Assembly: GCA_902806575.1 (NCBI GenBank)
Contig: CADCXD010000008.1
Location: 1-64,000 of the forward strand
DNA length: 64,000 nt
Origin: Jackrogersella multiformis
Taxonomy: Eukaryota > Ascomycota > Sordariomycetes > Xylariales > Hypoxylaceae
Direction: 5' to 3'
Shown here: positions 1 through 10,460 of the stretch, in pieces
How the letters are laid out: the number at the start of each line of letters is the position of its first letter
Numbering within the stretch: position 1 is the first letter of the stretch
The notes under the pieces: model-generated
Database searches by the model: none
Seen by the model: the letters and a program-made list of their open reading frames with translations, nothing else
What the model was told of the DNA's origin: nothing
Program-made: the position numbers and the translations under genes

Positions 1-13
1 AACCTAACCCTAA
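1..13. repeat. Telomere-type repeat remnant at left edge
   Basis: The first bases read AACCTAACCCTAA, which is one full CCCTAA unit (complement of the fungal telomere repeat TTAGGG) plus a near copy. With the AT-rich block that follows, this suggests the left edge lies at or near a chromosome end. It is too short to prove a telomere by itself. Confidence 0.55.
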
Positions 14-540
14 TGAGTATTATATATTAAGTTTATTAGTTTTTATAAATCGAATTTTTTTTAAGCGCTTTTTTAACCTTAATTTTAATTTTAACTTTAA
101 TCTTAACTTTAAAAATAAAAAAAATAATAAGTAAATATTAATTATTTTTTATAACGTATTAAAAGCGATTAAAAAAAATACCGAGAATCGTGGCCGGCGA
201 GTATCGTATATTTACTTAAATTATACGTTTAACTTTTAAAACTCGTTTATATTATACGGCGAAAAAAATAAAAAGTTTTTATAAAAAGTTAACCGTAAAT
301 ATAACTTTAAAAGTTTATTTTAAAATATCGTTTTAAAAAAAAGGTTAAATTATTTATATAAAAAGTAATTTATTTTATTAAAATTTTCTTTTAAGTTTTA
401 TAAATTAAAATTAACTATACATTTAATACGATAATTATTTAATACTTTTTAATATTTTTAATTAATACTTTAAATAAATATTAACAGATAAAAAATTCGA
501 AGGCGACGCGAAATCGCAGTGGCGACGATTGCGATATATA
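14..540. repeat. AT-rich, RIP-like degenerate subtelomeric block
   Basis: The stretch is almost entirely A and T, rich in TTAA and TATA steps, with no open frame. Around positions 70-125 it shows a degenerate series of TTTTAA/CTTTAA/CCTTAA units, as expected if CCCTAA-like repeats had lost C to T by repeat-induced point mutation. Composition changes sharply to normal genic DNA near 500-550. No element could be identified in it. Its origin as a mutated repeat is an inference. Confidence 0.6.
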
Positions 541-1010
541 CCTAATATTAAAGTCACGTGCTCAGTTTTGCCTGGTGCTTACGTTATTGCTGTATAATTA
601 CATAATATTATTACTGTACGAGTGATAATGATTACCGTATGGATTTATACTGTGTGTTGGTATTTAGTTATGACACGATGGCAGGTTGTTGGCTCGATAG
701 CGGGTTTTGCATGCCACTCGGTCAAAATACATAATACCCCCAACGTTCGGGGCAAAGGGATGTTTCGACCCGGATTCTATTGGATGTGAAAGATACCCTT
801 AAAGTTCGTCGCAAGGGTAAGTAAATGGGGACCAATAATTATACAAAAGTAAATGCAAGAACAACCAACAGAACATAACCTCCTCTAACCTTGGTCCTTT
901 GCTCCCTACTTTGTCCTGAGGTCCTGTCTTGACAGGCCTTTCGCTTCCGAAAAGTCTCACAGTCAGGCTGTGCTTTCACCAGTGCTCTGGATTCAAAGTC
1001 AGCTGCCGAT
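541..1010. other. Gene-free upstream region of the F-box gene
   Basis: This stretch of ordinary base composition separates the AT-rich block from the F-box gene. No open frame or RNA gene was seen. It presumably holds the promoter and 5' leader of that gene, but no convincing TATA box was picked out. Confidence 0.5.
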
Positions 1011-2669
1011 ATGGACAGTCTGCCTCAAGATATCTACGATGAGATTGGCGCATTATTAAATGCTCCGCTTGATCAGCGGCCGGTGCTGGCCACTATCTCG
1101 CGCCGGTGGCAGATGGCTATTGAGCGACAAACGTTCCGGCACATCCGCCTAAAAAGTTCCGACCTGGAGCGCTTGAAGCAGATCGTTCAGCATGACCGCC
1201 GTCGATATATCCATCAAATCCAATACGTAATCGAATTGCCTGGGTACAGCGATGACGCTCGCGGTCGGTTCGAACGCGAGGACGATCGACGAGCTAATGA
1301 TGAAGCGTTCACGGCTGCAGTCTACGGCCTCTTCCATATCCTCAAATCCTGGGAGGACAGCTTTTTTGGACTACACATCTGGGATGTGTATTCTACTGCA
1401 GATCACGAATTTTTATGTCATTCTCGCTGCAAACGTAGTCGGGGTTTCATAAATCTTGACGGTTTCAGGAGACACGAGGACGGCACCCATAGCCTCGACC
1501 TTTGGTCATGGCGATTTAGGTATTCGTACCTTAATCTTTTAGAACCTTCAGCATTACCTGCCATACCCGTGGTCGGGTATTTCTCAATCATGAACCCGAC
1601 AAGAAAAATCAGCTCACGTGCCACTATCGACATTATGGCTAAGCTACCAAATCTGCGCCAAGTGACTGTAGTCAGGCCGGATCCCGAAATTCGGTATCCT
1701 TCGTTTCGTCAGATACTTCGGCACGAACTAACCCAAGCTATTTCTAATATCCTTCCCACATTATCTACTGTGGAATCTCTTGATCTATCCATGGGAGAGA
1801 CAGGATTCTGGAGTCCAGCCTGGGGTGTTATAAACCTAAGTCAAGATGATGCGACCTCTGATCCTTTATGTACCGCCATCCGCACGGCCACAGCGCATTC
1901 CCGCACCTTGAGAAAGCTTGTCATCCGTGGTGTTATTAATGGATCGTTGCTCTGGCCCGGCCCAGACCATGCTTTATCGGAGCCTTACTACTGGCAGAGC
2001 CTGGAGGACCTTACTATTCACTTTTCCATGAGGCGTCCATCTGGAGGATGCTATTTTCGAGTCAGTGAGGATAGAGAGGATCCCGAATTCATTGCACGCT
2101 TACGTGCTCCACTCTTACGTACGAAAATGCCTCCGGGATATGGGTACAGCGAGGAAGAGGACTCTGAGGCTGCGAGAAGGTTCTCACTTCCGTCCCACGT
2201 GGCTTGCGATGACATCTTTCGCTGTGACGTGGTGCCAGACGACAATTCACTGGTGCCCTTGATAGAGGCCTTTGGACGAGCATGCTTACAATTGCGAACA
2301 CTAAAATCAGCTTCGCTCAATGCGAGGATACCTGCGTCTTTGAAAACTGACACTGGCGATACATGGCCGAGTAGTTCCTTGTGGGGTGTCTGGTACTTCG
2401 GTCCCAGCACTTCGCCCAGTCTGGATTCGTGGACTCGAAACTTCTTAGGTCCGGCCTGTGATGAAACTACTGAGCAGAGAAGATTATTATGGGTTGTGAA
2501 TAAAGACTGGCGCCCAAGCACAGAGCTAAGCAATCTTCTTAGAAACATCGGACGAGACCGATATGGAAATCAGCTGGTGGAAAAGTTCCTTGACTGTCGC
2601 AGTACTGCATGGAGAGACGGCGCTCTTCGTCAATATCGCGAATTTATGAATCGTCGTAATGGTACCTAA
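1011..2669 (+). CDS. F-box-like protein with DUF6546-type C-terminal region
   Basis: This is a 552-residue, single-exon protein. Residues 1-45 (starting MDSLPQDIYDEI) have the leucine/proline pattern of a degenerate fungal F-box, the part that docks Skp1 in SCF ubiquitin ligases. The rest resembles the large fungal family of F-box proteins with a DUF6546 C-terminal region, containing a Leu-rich middle (residues 210-310) and conserved Trp-rich segments near the end. There is no signal peptide or membrane segment. Such genes are numerous and fast-evolving in filamentous ascomycetes, and a subtelomeric position is typical. The target protein is unknown. The start is the first ATG of a long open frame, 470 bases after the AT-rich block. 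The family call rests on pattern recognition, not a search. Confidence 0.65.
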   Translation: MDSLPQDIYDEIGALLNAPLDQRPVLATISRRWQMAIERQTFRHIRLKSSDLERLKQIVQHDRRRYIHQIQYVIELPGYSDDARGRFEREDDRRANDEAFTAAVYGLFHILKSWEDSFFGLHIWDVYSTADHEFLCHSRCKRSRGFINLDGFRRHEDGTHSLDLWSWRFRYSYLNLLEPSALPAIPVVGYFSIMNPTRKISSRATIDIMAKLPNLRQVTVVRPDPEIRYPSFRQILRHELTQAISNILPTLSTVESLDLSMGETGFWSPAWGVINLSQDDATSDPLCTAIRTATAHSRTLRKLVIRGVINGSLLWPGPDHALSEPYYWQSLEDLTIHFSMRRPSGGCYFRVSEDREDPEFIARLRAPLLRTKMPPGYGYSEEEDSEAARRFSLPSHVACDDIFRCDVVPDDNSLVPLIEAFGRACLQLRTLKSASLNARIPASLKTDTGDTWPSSSLWGVWYFGPSTSPSLDSWTRNFLGPACDETTEQRRLLWVVNKDWRPSTELSNLLRNIGRDRYGNQLVEKFLDCRSTAWRDGALRQYREFMNRRNGT

Positions 2670-3493
2670 TTGAGAGCCGCGAGGCCATTGTATCATAACT
2701 AGGTAGTACTGGGTGATTTGACCGATCCTATGTGATCTATGACCAGCGGCACACATGTGTAGAGTGTGATTTCTCTTCGATAGTTTCTGCTCTATATCCA
2801 CACATTATTTTCGGTCATTACATTCCCCATCCTAATATGGGTGTGCTGGCATATTTTACCATTTAGTTTCCCCATCGTAAACCCATTGAAAAGATGCCGG
2901 GTTAGTAAATAATAACCATTTATGAAGCATTATCGATGGATACCTTTGCATTATTATAGGGTTAAACCCAATATCTCCACTGCGAGGTGAGTTTTAGTTT
3001 CATATCAACTACCTACTAAACTCAAGTCAAACTAGATTGTCGATAAATCAGTGGTGGGAGCGAGTTATCACAAGTCCGGAGTACTCTTCCGTATGATTGT
3101 TGTCGCCGAAGTAAAGGGTAACGATTGATCAGATGAATATAGTTGTATTTAATCAGTCAAAAGTATCGGTCACATTAGCCCCCCGAGGATCGTGATAAAG
3201 GTCCGGTGCTTATAAAATCACTGGCTCCCCCTTTCTAGTTGCGAAAAACTACCTAAGAACGAATGGCTATTGGGCCCTGCCCTTATATCATAACTAGGTA
3301 CCTCCCAGCAGTACCCGAAGAGCATCCCCTAACCATCTGTAAACCCCCAATGACAGGCACCCGGCCCCGTCACATACGTAACTTGCACTACCTAGTGTAA
3401 TCAAACTCATAAGAAAACCATCACTCAACCGTAAAATGAAAACCCCGAGAACCAAAAAGAAGCTTCCTAGGCCCCATAATAACCTAGATAAAT
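2670..3493. other. Gene-free stretch
   Basis: Between the F-box gene and the cysteine-rich minigene I see only short overlapping frames without codon bias. The first part is probably the 3' untranslated region of the F-box gene. No repeat or RNA gene was recognised. Confidence 0.5.
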
Positions 3494-3730
3494 TCAGATC
3501 GGTTCATATTTGGAACCATCGCAACGAGTGCAAGTAGCACGCACTCTCCTATTTCCGGAGCAAGTGGGGCACCGCGAAATAACGACACCACTTTGGCAAC
3601 TGCCACAACCGTTACCTCGGCAATTAGAACATTTCTCAGAGAAAAATCCCATACCAACGCAGACATAGCACATATCCGTGGTATAACCGTTACCAGTGCA
3701 GCCACTGCAGCGTTCTAAGAAAACCGGCAT
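3494..3730 (-). CDS. Small cysteine-rich protein with CxxCxGxG zinc-binding repeats
   Basis: This 78-residue protein starts at the ATG at 3730. It contains a run of CxxC pairs followed by Gly (CSGC-TGNG, CYVC-VGMG, CSNC-RGNG, CGSC-QSG, CPTC-SGN, CTRC-DGS). These match the zinc-binding cysteine-rich region of type I DnaJ/Hsp40 chaperones and related disulfide-handling proteins, but there is no J domain and no substrate-binding domain. Directly upstream the complementary strand reads CTGAC then TTTTTAG, like an intron end. The ATG may therefore sit just inside the second exon of a gene whose first exon is untranslated or was not found. The function is not known. It could be a free zinc-binding domain protein or the remnant of a longer gene. 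Confidence 0.5.
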   Translation of the reverse strand: MPVFLERCSGCTGNGYTTDMCYVCVGMGFFSEKCSNCRGNGCGSCQSGVVISRCPTCSGNRRVRATCTRCDGSKYEPI

Positions 3731-4198
3731 TGTTGCTAAAAAGTTGTCAGTCAGTATGACTAGTCTCAAGAGATATCTTTAAAACTGACCAGCGGATCGT
3801 GTTGCTTGTATGAACCAGGGTTGACTATTGTGTCGGACTGTCTCAGTAGATGAATTGCTTGAAAACTTCGCTGTGGGTTGCGAGGCCAATGCTTGATTCG
3901 CGAGATGTGCGCGGAAATTGCGAATGGTATGGTCTTTGAGCTTGCGAAGAAGCGAAGAAGTTATGAAGGGCGAGATACTGTTTGATAGATGGACAAGGAG
4001 TTGATGATGTGAGTAGAAGCTTGATGAAAAGGGGGAGTTACTGCTCCTTATATATTCGTATTTCCTGGTTTTGCTCTCTCCAAAGGCTACCCCAAGCTAC
4101 GAGGCAGCCGGTGTTGAAAGTAGATCGCAAGGCAAATCAGGAGGTCCGCGGGAAAAGAAGAAGGCTTGCAGACCGAAAGCACCTTAGTTCTCAATATG

Positions 4199-4686
4199 AG
4201 CCATTGTGTATTGTTAGGCTTGGGAGCTAGCTGTGGTCTTGTCCTCCCCCAGGAACCAACACCTCATCCGACCGTGAGAAAGACAGACTTCATGTCTGCT
4301 GAGGGCTATCCATTCAGCGTGGACTTCCTCGCGGCCGTGTCTCGACGAATCACGAACGAGGTTGGCGGGTTTAGTCTTGTTGCTTACAACGTAACTAGAA
4401 ACCCGATAGTCTACTATTCCAGTTCACCGGGATTTAAACGCCCGGTTTACGGTATGTCAACTCACTATTATACGGATCATTATTCGCCCTATTTATATCA
4501 TTGGTTTGAAGGATATAAGCAAACCTAGATGCCTGGCGCTTGCTCAACTCGATATCTAAATATTCGTTGATGTTGGAAGTGAGCCGGGTCGGATAAACGG
4601 CCAACCGATGTGGCGAAGCTGTGGCCGAGACCATCACAAGGCCGTGATTCTTAGGAACAGAAGCTCGTGACTAGCCATTGTGTATT
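4199..4686. repeat. 14-base direct repeats flanking a gene fragment
   Basis: The 14-mer AGCCATTGTGTATT occurs at 4199-4212 and again at 4673-4686 in the same orientation. The two copies bracket the GMP synthase-like fragment. They could be a target-site duplication or microhomology left by an insertion, or a chance local duplication. No transposase or terminal inverted repeat was seen between them. Confidence 0.5.
4265..4411 (+). pseudogene. Broken fragment resembling the C-terminus of GMP synthase
   Basis: The frame running through this interval encodes about 45 residues (TVRKTDFMSAEGYPF through SRRITNEVGG to VAYNVTRNP) that look like the stretch just before the C-terminal end of fungal GMP synthase. 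Known family features here are the DFM(S/T)A motif and the (S)RRI-NEV-GV-RV-YDVTSKP segment, after which the enzyme ends about ten residues later. Here the similarity decays at the NVTRNP position and the frame runs on into unrelated sequence. Nothing upstream encodes the amidotransferase or ATP-pyrophosphatase domains. I read it as a decayed, displaced duplicate piece, probably not functional. The family assignment is from memory of conserved motifs. Confidence 0.45.
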
Positions 4687-5267
4687 AACAGGTATAATAT
4701 TTGGCCTGGTAGTCAGGCGAAGAAGTGCTCGACACCATCACACAACCTAGACCGTTGGAAGTCGAACATGCTCACTCCAGCGTTACGCCTGGCCGGAGAA
4801 GCAACAGTTGACCAAGTAGTACTAACCAAAGAACTAAGAGACCAGTTAATTCCTCTCCAAAGAGAAATAAGCCCGTAGGTCGGTTTCCCACGCTTTCCGA
4901 TGAGCTCAGATACCTCGTATGCCTTTGAGTTGTTGGACAGCAGCAGGAGGGTGGTGAAATTGCTGTATCAAGGATAATGAGGCGTAATGTCAGTCGTGGT
5001 TGGTAGATGTGGCTGGTCCGTATGTGGCTCGTGTGCGGCTTAAGAGATTGATTGGGACGACGCAAAAATAAAAATAAAAATAAAAAAGCCACTGTACAAA
5101 GCCGAGGATTCGAAGGTAAAGTTTTTCCGGTACTCAATTTACGACGGGTAAACTCGGGCTATTATACCGCACTACAGTGGGCGGGTGTACGTACGGCGGC
5201 GACCTCCTCGTTAAGCTACTGTAATTTCAATTTTCACCACGTCTAACTTCCCCCATGCCAATCTGCA
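4687..5267. other. Gene-free stretch with an A-rich microsatellite
   Basis: No convincing gene was found. A short AAAAAT-type microsatellite lies at about 5063-5087. The last 200 bases presumably carry the promoter and leader of the HD-domain gene. Confidence 0.5.
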
Positions 5268-6308
5268 ATGTCTTCCTTAAACGTTGGGCATTTTCAAAGT
5301 TTGGATTTATCAATCAAAAATCAAGTAACTATACGAGATCAACTGTATGGTACCCACACGATCTCGGCTCCGGTACTTAATGAGCTCCTACGATCTCCTT
5401 CGTTGGCACGCCTTATAGGGGTCCGTCAGCATGGCATCTCGGCCCTCCTGAAATTTACTCCGTCGATCACTCGGTTCGAGCACTCCGTCGGCGCGTTCCT
5501 ACTCGTACGGCACGTGGGTGGTAGCTTGGAGGAGCAGGTCGCAGCTCTGCTGCATGACGTTAGCCACACCGCCATGAGTCACGTCGTCGACTTCGCTTTA
5601 TCTAAGCCTGGCGAGGGAAGCTTCCATGAGGTCCACAAGATGCGATTCGTCAAAACCACTCAGATTCCCGATATACTCGCCAAGCATGGTTTTAGTGATT
5701 TGAAGCCTTTAGACGAGGAGCTGTACCCTTTGGTCGAAATGCCAGCGCCGCATCTTTGCGCCGACAGGCTTGACTATGGTCTCCGTGACGCCGTAGGCTT
5801 TGGTAGCCTTTCTCTTGAGGAAGCCCGGCACGTCATAGCATCTCTTGGTGTGTTTCCCGATGCTACCTCCTCGCGTCGCTTACTTGTTCTGCGAGATCAA
5901 GAGGCGGCGCTATCTCTAGCAAGGGGGTATATGAGGTGCGATAGAGACGTATGGGGCAACCCAGCACACGGCGACTTATATACAAGGACGGCCGAGCTCA
6001 TGCGGTCTTCGATTCTCAGCGGGGGCGTGCGCGAGGAAGACCTGTGGAATTTATCAGATGAAGAATTTTGGGCCGAGATGCGTAAAGTACTGGATTCAAA
6101 AGGACAAGGGGCTATGGACAGGCTTGAATCCGAGGGTCTGCCTAGCGATGGGAATCTGCCTCTTCCCCGTGGCGCCAAGGTTCGTACCATAGACCCTGAT
6201 GTCTATGATGGGTCTAGCGGCAATGTTGTTCCTCTATCTGCACTAGATCCGGAATATGCGACAGAGAGAGAACGATATATTATTGCAAGGAGAGCACTAT
6301 ATGCGTAG
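5268..6308 (+). CDS. HD-domain phosphohydrolase (dGTPase/SAMHD1-like superfamily)
   Basis: This is a 346-residue single-exon protein. It shows the metal-binding HD signature in order: His72 (RFEHS), His96-Asp97 within LLHDVSH, further His100 and His105, and Asp166/Asp169 in CADRLDYG. This layout belongs to HD phosphohydrolases related to dNTP triphosphohydrolases and SAMHD1-type enzymes, which hydrolyse phosphate esters of nucleotides with bound metal. The exact substrate cannot be told from the sequence. There is no signal peptide, so the protein is probably cytosolic. It is shorter than SAMHD1 and lacks the SAM domain, as do many stand-alone fungal and bacterial HD proteins. The start is the first ATG, and intron signals are not needed. 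Confidence 0.8.
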   Translation: MSSLNVGHFQSLDLSIKNQVTIRDQLYGTHTISAPVLNELLRSPSLARLIGVRQHGISALLKFTPSITRFEHSVGAFLLVRHVGGSLEEQVAALLHDVSHTAMSHVVDFALSKPGEGSFHEVHKMRFVKTTQIPDILAKHGFSDLKPLDEELYPLVEMPAPHLCADRLDYGLRDAVGFGSLSLEEARHVIASLGVFPDATSSRRLLVLRDQEAALSLARGYMRCDRDVWGNPAHGDLYTRTAELMRSSILSGGVREEDLWNLSDEEFWAEMRKVLDSKGQGAMDRLESEGLPSDGNLPLPRGAKVRTIDPDVYDGSSGNVVPLSALDPEYATERERYIIARRALYA

Positions 6309-6760
6309 TCTCCAACACCCCCGAACAGAGGTGTCTGGACCTAAATAGTAGGCCTCGAGAACTCGGGAGGTTAAATCGCTCTAGTCCTAGATGAAGAGAT
6401 GGATTTTAATATTTCCGTCGCCGAGGTCGAATAGATTACAACTTACCTGGGTAGCTTATAGAATTCATGTCTACATATCTCTATTCAGACACTCGGCATC
6501 TGATCCAATTTACGACAATAGCACAATTGAACTTTTACATATTCATTAAAACAAAGGTACGGTGTACCGTTTCTTAACTAAAGACGGTAGCTATACCGCC
6601 TTTGTGCCAATCCAAAGCGGATTCGATGTGCAGCTAAGAATGTTTCCCTCGCGGTTGCATGTTGCCTGGACATAGCCAATACCGACAGCATCAAATAAGG
6701 AGCTAGAATGCCATTAGCGATAGTATTTTCATAATTGATCCCCATATAGATAAATGTTAC
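6309..6760. other. Convergent intergenic stretch
   Basis: This interval lies between two converging genes and should contain both 3' ends. An imperfect palindromic stretch around 6558-6602 (GGTGTACC ... GGTAGCTATACC) is visible. No gene was seen. Confidence 0.45.
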
Positions 6761-7686
6761 TCACGATTCACTACAGTTCCAATGTTGGGTAATTGTGAGG
6801 ATGTCACGATGCGGATCGAAGCGAAACGCTGCTGTGGTCGTGGAGTCTCCCTCCGCCGCCGACTGGCAAATCCCATCGAATGTGCCGTTTTGGTTCCCCG
6901 AAGTTGAGCAGTTAAATACGTCCGTGTTGGCCATGTTTTTCAGCGTGAAGGATGGGCCGGTATCCGACTGGGGTATAGAAGACGACGAACCCGGGACCAT
7001 TTCGTACTGGCGTTGCCACTCTTCGAGCTGCCATGATTGATAGCTTTCAGAATTATCCGCACAAGATCTGCCTTCCACATGGGCTAGGCTGCCTTTCGTA
7101 GTAATCACCAAACCACTACCCTTTAGCATACAGCTGCTTCCCCCTTCGGTGCTCGTTGTGCAGTCCATATCCAGATGTATGGATCCTGTAGCTAGGCTGT
7201 CGGATCTATACTCATGTTGTTAGCTGATTCTGTTTCACCGATGCCCTCTCGCTCATGATAGCGACCATAACCAGTACTAGACGATGCTTACCCTTGTTTA
7301 TCGGAGCAAGCGAATGTATGAGATATATACATCGTGCGATTCTTCCAGTCCAGTGCAAAGGAGACCGCTGTATCGTAAGTGTTTCCGTTGCCGGCCCAGA
7401 TGCAATCGCTCCATACGATATTTCCGTCTTCGAACCACCCTTCCCACGATTCTGGCCATTCTGCGACGCACTCGAAGAATGTCCCGGCGGTGCGAGTGCC
7501 CGGGACTATGCTGAAGGCCACTGTAGCGGCCCCGTTGCCTTTCCCGGGTTCTGCGCCGTCGTATCTCCCAGCACTAATATTCCATTCGTACGCTGAAGAG
7601 GCATTAGCACTGCTTCCGCATTCTCTAGCGGCGTTCACTCCAGTGAGCGATAGCGCCGCCGTGAGAGCGACAAAGCCGTTTCTCAT
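6761..7686 (-). CDS. Secreted protein of unknown function, two exons
   Basis: The joined model is complement(6761-7196, 7292-7686), giving 276 residues. The 95-base intron has donor GTAAGC and acceptor CCGACAG, and joins ...SDKQ|G-LATGSIHLDMDC in phase. The start at 7686 gives MRNGFVALTAALSLTGVNAA, a clear secretion signal with likely cleavage after the alanines. The mature part carries several cysteines, N-glycosylation sites (NAS, NIS, NRT, NGT) and a Gly/Ser-rich middle. I do not recognise a named domain. The fold looks beta-rich, with repeated Trp/Phe-containing strands, reminiscent of small extracellular fungal proteins. The next gene downstream is also secreted. A role in the extracellular secretome is inferred. 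Confidence 0.65.
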
Positions 7687-8436
7687 TGTGAGGTTTGTCG
7701 AAATTGCTTCGATAACTGGTGGTATATTGAGTATGTTGAAATTTTCCTGTGGGAAAGGTCCAGACGGTGACAAAAGGTCTTGATGAACGTCGTGGAGGTG
7801 ACAAGCCCGGGTCCTAGTTATACCGAGCGTGGGTAAGTGCCGGAACTTCTTGGTCGTTACATTGCAATCTGGGGGAGTATATAGAAAATTAATTATATTT
7901 TGCCGCGTGGAGAGACCAAGGCATCTACTAAATTCGATAAGGCTTGCTGGATGAATGCATTCTCTCCTATTCGATATGTTACTACTTACCTAGGCAGATA
8001 AAGGGGTAGAATACTCAAATGTCATACACATATCTTGTTCTATCTTTAAAGAGTAAATAATCATCATCATTGTTATTATATGAACTCATCAAGATCTAAT
8101 CCATTTTTGAGATGTTTTCGTCACTCGCGGCATTTTTCTCTTCTCAAGAATAAGTATTGTGACGCTAGGCTAAAGGGAAAAGGGGTTGTGTTATTTACCG
8201 GATAAATTGATCGATGTGGGCAGTATCACCCAATCCTATGTGCCTTGAGATTAAATTTATAGGATAACCATATCATAGAAATGGATGGCCGGCATTCTTT
8301 TAGAAGGGGCCCAATTCTAGGTATATAGGAATTGCGATAACATGTGAAAAACGGTGACGATCTAGGTTCTTCTCGTACGAGTCTTCCATAACAGCGGTTT
8401 CGTCTCATAGAGTAGCTTACTATAGTATCGTTTAAG
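7687..8436. other. Divergent promoter region between two secreted-protein genes
   Basis: This 750-base interval separates two divergently transcribed genes for secreted proteins and should hold both promoters. It includes AT-rich runs near 8050-8090. No additional frame was convincing. Confidence 0.5.
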
Positions 8437-9824
8437 ATGCAGTGGAAGGTTTTGGCCCTGACGCTTCTTGCGCAGGGGGTCGCAGCTCAGCAGATGATTC
8501 GCTTCGGTTGCTCGCAGCTTGTCATCGAGCGATTAGACCCTTTGGTCAACCCCGGAACGACCCCAAGCCCGCATGTCCACCAGATCGTAGGCGGCAATTC
8601 CTTCAATTCTAGCATGGACCCAGGGAAACACGATCTTGTCAAGGAGTCTACATGCACCAGCTGTACGTACGCAGAAGACTTCTCTAACTACTGGACGGCG
8701 GTCTTATACTTTCGGGCTCGCAACGGAACGTACAAGCGTGTACCCCAGTTCGCGAACGTTGGGCTGCGTGCTGTTGGCGGTATCACTGTCTACTACATTC
8801 CACCATACGATGGGAAAACCAATGTGACCGCTTTCAAGCCGGGCTTTCGCATGCTTGTAGGAGACGCCGCGCTCCGCACGGCCGACAGCATGCAGCGTCA
8901 GTTATGCCACCGCTGCTACACATCCGAGTCAGGCGCCGGCGTCGCTGGTGACTCGGGCGGGGCGCCCTGCACTGGATCAGATACCCAGAGCCTGCCTCCA
9001 GCTCCCTGCATAGGTGGGATTCGCACTACTATAACTTTCCCGACGTGAGTATTGAGTTGCCGTATCCGTTTTCCCCTCCAGAAGATCTATCAATCTATCT
9101 CCGTTGCACTACGTTCTCGGTTTCAAAGTGTGAATGGATATTAACTGAATGATACATTATAGCTGCTGGGATGGAAAGAACGTGGATAGTCCGGATCACA
9201 AGAGTCATGTTGCTTACCCCCAGACCGGGTCCTTCGAGTCTGTAGGCACTTGTCCTGAAAGCCATCCTGTCAGATTACCACAGTTGATGTACGAAGTCAT
9301 GTGGGACGTAAGCATCCTTTATTCTTATATTTCATCGATCTTCGGCAAGGACGGGCAGCATATTGAGATCATTATCTTGGTTTGCAGCGGCTCTTCGGAG
9401 TGCTAGTTTGCTAATTAACAAAACCTCATAGACACGACCCTTCAACGACCCCGATCTGTGGCCCGAGGATGGCTCGCAGCCCTTCTTTTGGAGCACCAAC
9501 GACGAGTAAGTCTTCCCCCACTCAAAAGCGGTCAATTTATAGGCTAAGGTATTGATTCAAAGGACCGGATACTCGCAGCATGGTGACTACCTCTTTGGCT
9601 GGGAAGGTGATTCGCTCCAGCGTGCTATAGATGCCCGGTGCAACAACGCCGTCTGCAGAGAGCTTAAGATTCAGTCCTCGGAGGAGGCGATGAGGTGCAC
9701 CAAGGCTCAAACCGCAGTAGAGGATGTTGATGGATGTGAGTAACATTTATTACTACCAAGGCAGCTGAGATGTCAACTCGTAGCTAACATTTAAATAGGG
9801 TTGGAGAGTATCCCGGGCAACTGA
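8437..9824 (+). CDS. Secreted DUF1996-domain protein, five exons
   Basis: The exons are 8437-9044, 9163-9307, 9432-9505, 9563-9735 and 9799-9824, encoding 341 residues. All four introns have GTGAGT/GTAAGY donors and AG acceptors and join in phase, ending in the family-typical DGWLESIPGN. An N-terminal signal peptide (MQWKVLALTLLAQGVAAQ) is followed at once by the DUF1996 domain with its hallmark SPHVHQIVGG, the Cys pairs in CTSC, the CWDGKN and SHVAYP block, and FFWSTND near the end. DUF1996 proteins are secreted fungal proteins, often with WSC domains in longer versions; this one is the short form without WSC. The biochemical role is unknown, although the conserved His and Cys residues suggest a metal or carbohydrate function. 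Confidence 0.88.
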
Positions 9825-10460
9825 CCGTAGGTATGCATTATCCTCACCTCAAAATGATCAATATATAGGTACCTAGGCATATATTCGAGATTTAAGAATA
9901 CAGCTTCCTGCTATGTAAAATATCACTCCCCCTTACCTAGTCACGTACGTCCCTAATAATAGGCCGAAGATATTATGACCACTTATATGCAACTTGAGAC
10001 CTAGATAGTCCTTAAAGAGTATAATAATCCATTGTATATATAGCGTAAAGTACGCTGGGTGAAAATGTAAGCCTGGCTAAGATTATATCTATATTAAAAA
10101 GAATATCAAGATTTCGATATAGGAGACATACACTGATGTATAAATACAACCTTCCAAACTCATGACCTTAGAAGCCCTTCCGTGGTCAAGTCGGTATCTT
10201 AAATTCAAGTCTCATACCACCTCATAGTGAAAAGACATCGAGATACCTGATATCTAAACCAGCCAGTCAATAGTGGGTAGCATATGGAGAGGTTTAAAGA
10301 TTCGATAAAATTATAGAATGCAATGTAACAGATATTGCAATACAACAATGATGTTGATATATACCTACCTAGGTTAGGTATAGGTTATATCTGTAAGTAA
10401 ACCCAATAAATATTCTATCTCTCGTATAACCTAAACCCGATGATCCGCGTGTACCTAGTA
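9825..10460. other. Convergent intergenic stretch, AT-rich
   Basis: This is non-coding DNA between converging genes, AT-rich with many TATA-type steps and TACCTAGGT motifs near 10360-10375. No feature beyond the dispersed palindrome was seen. Confidence 0.45.
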
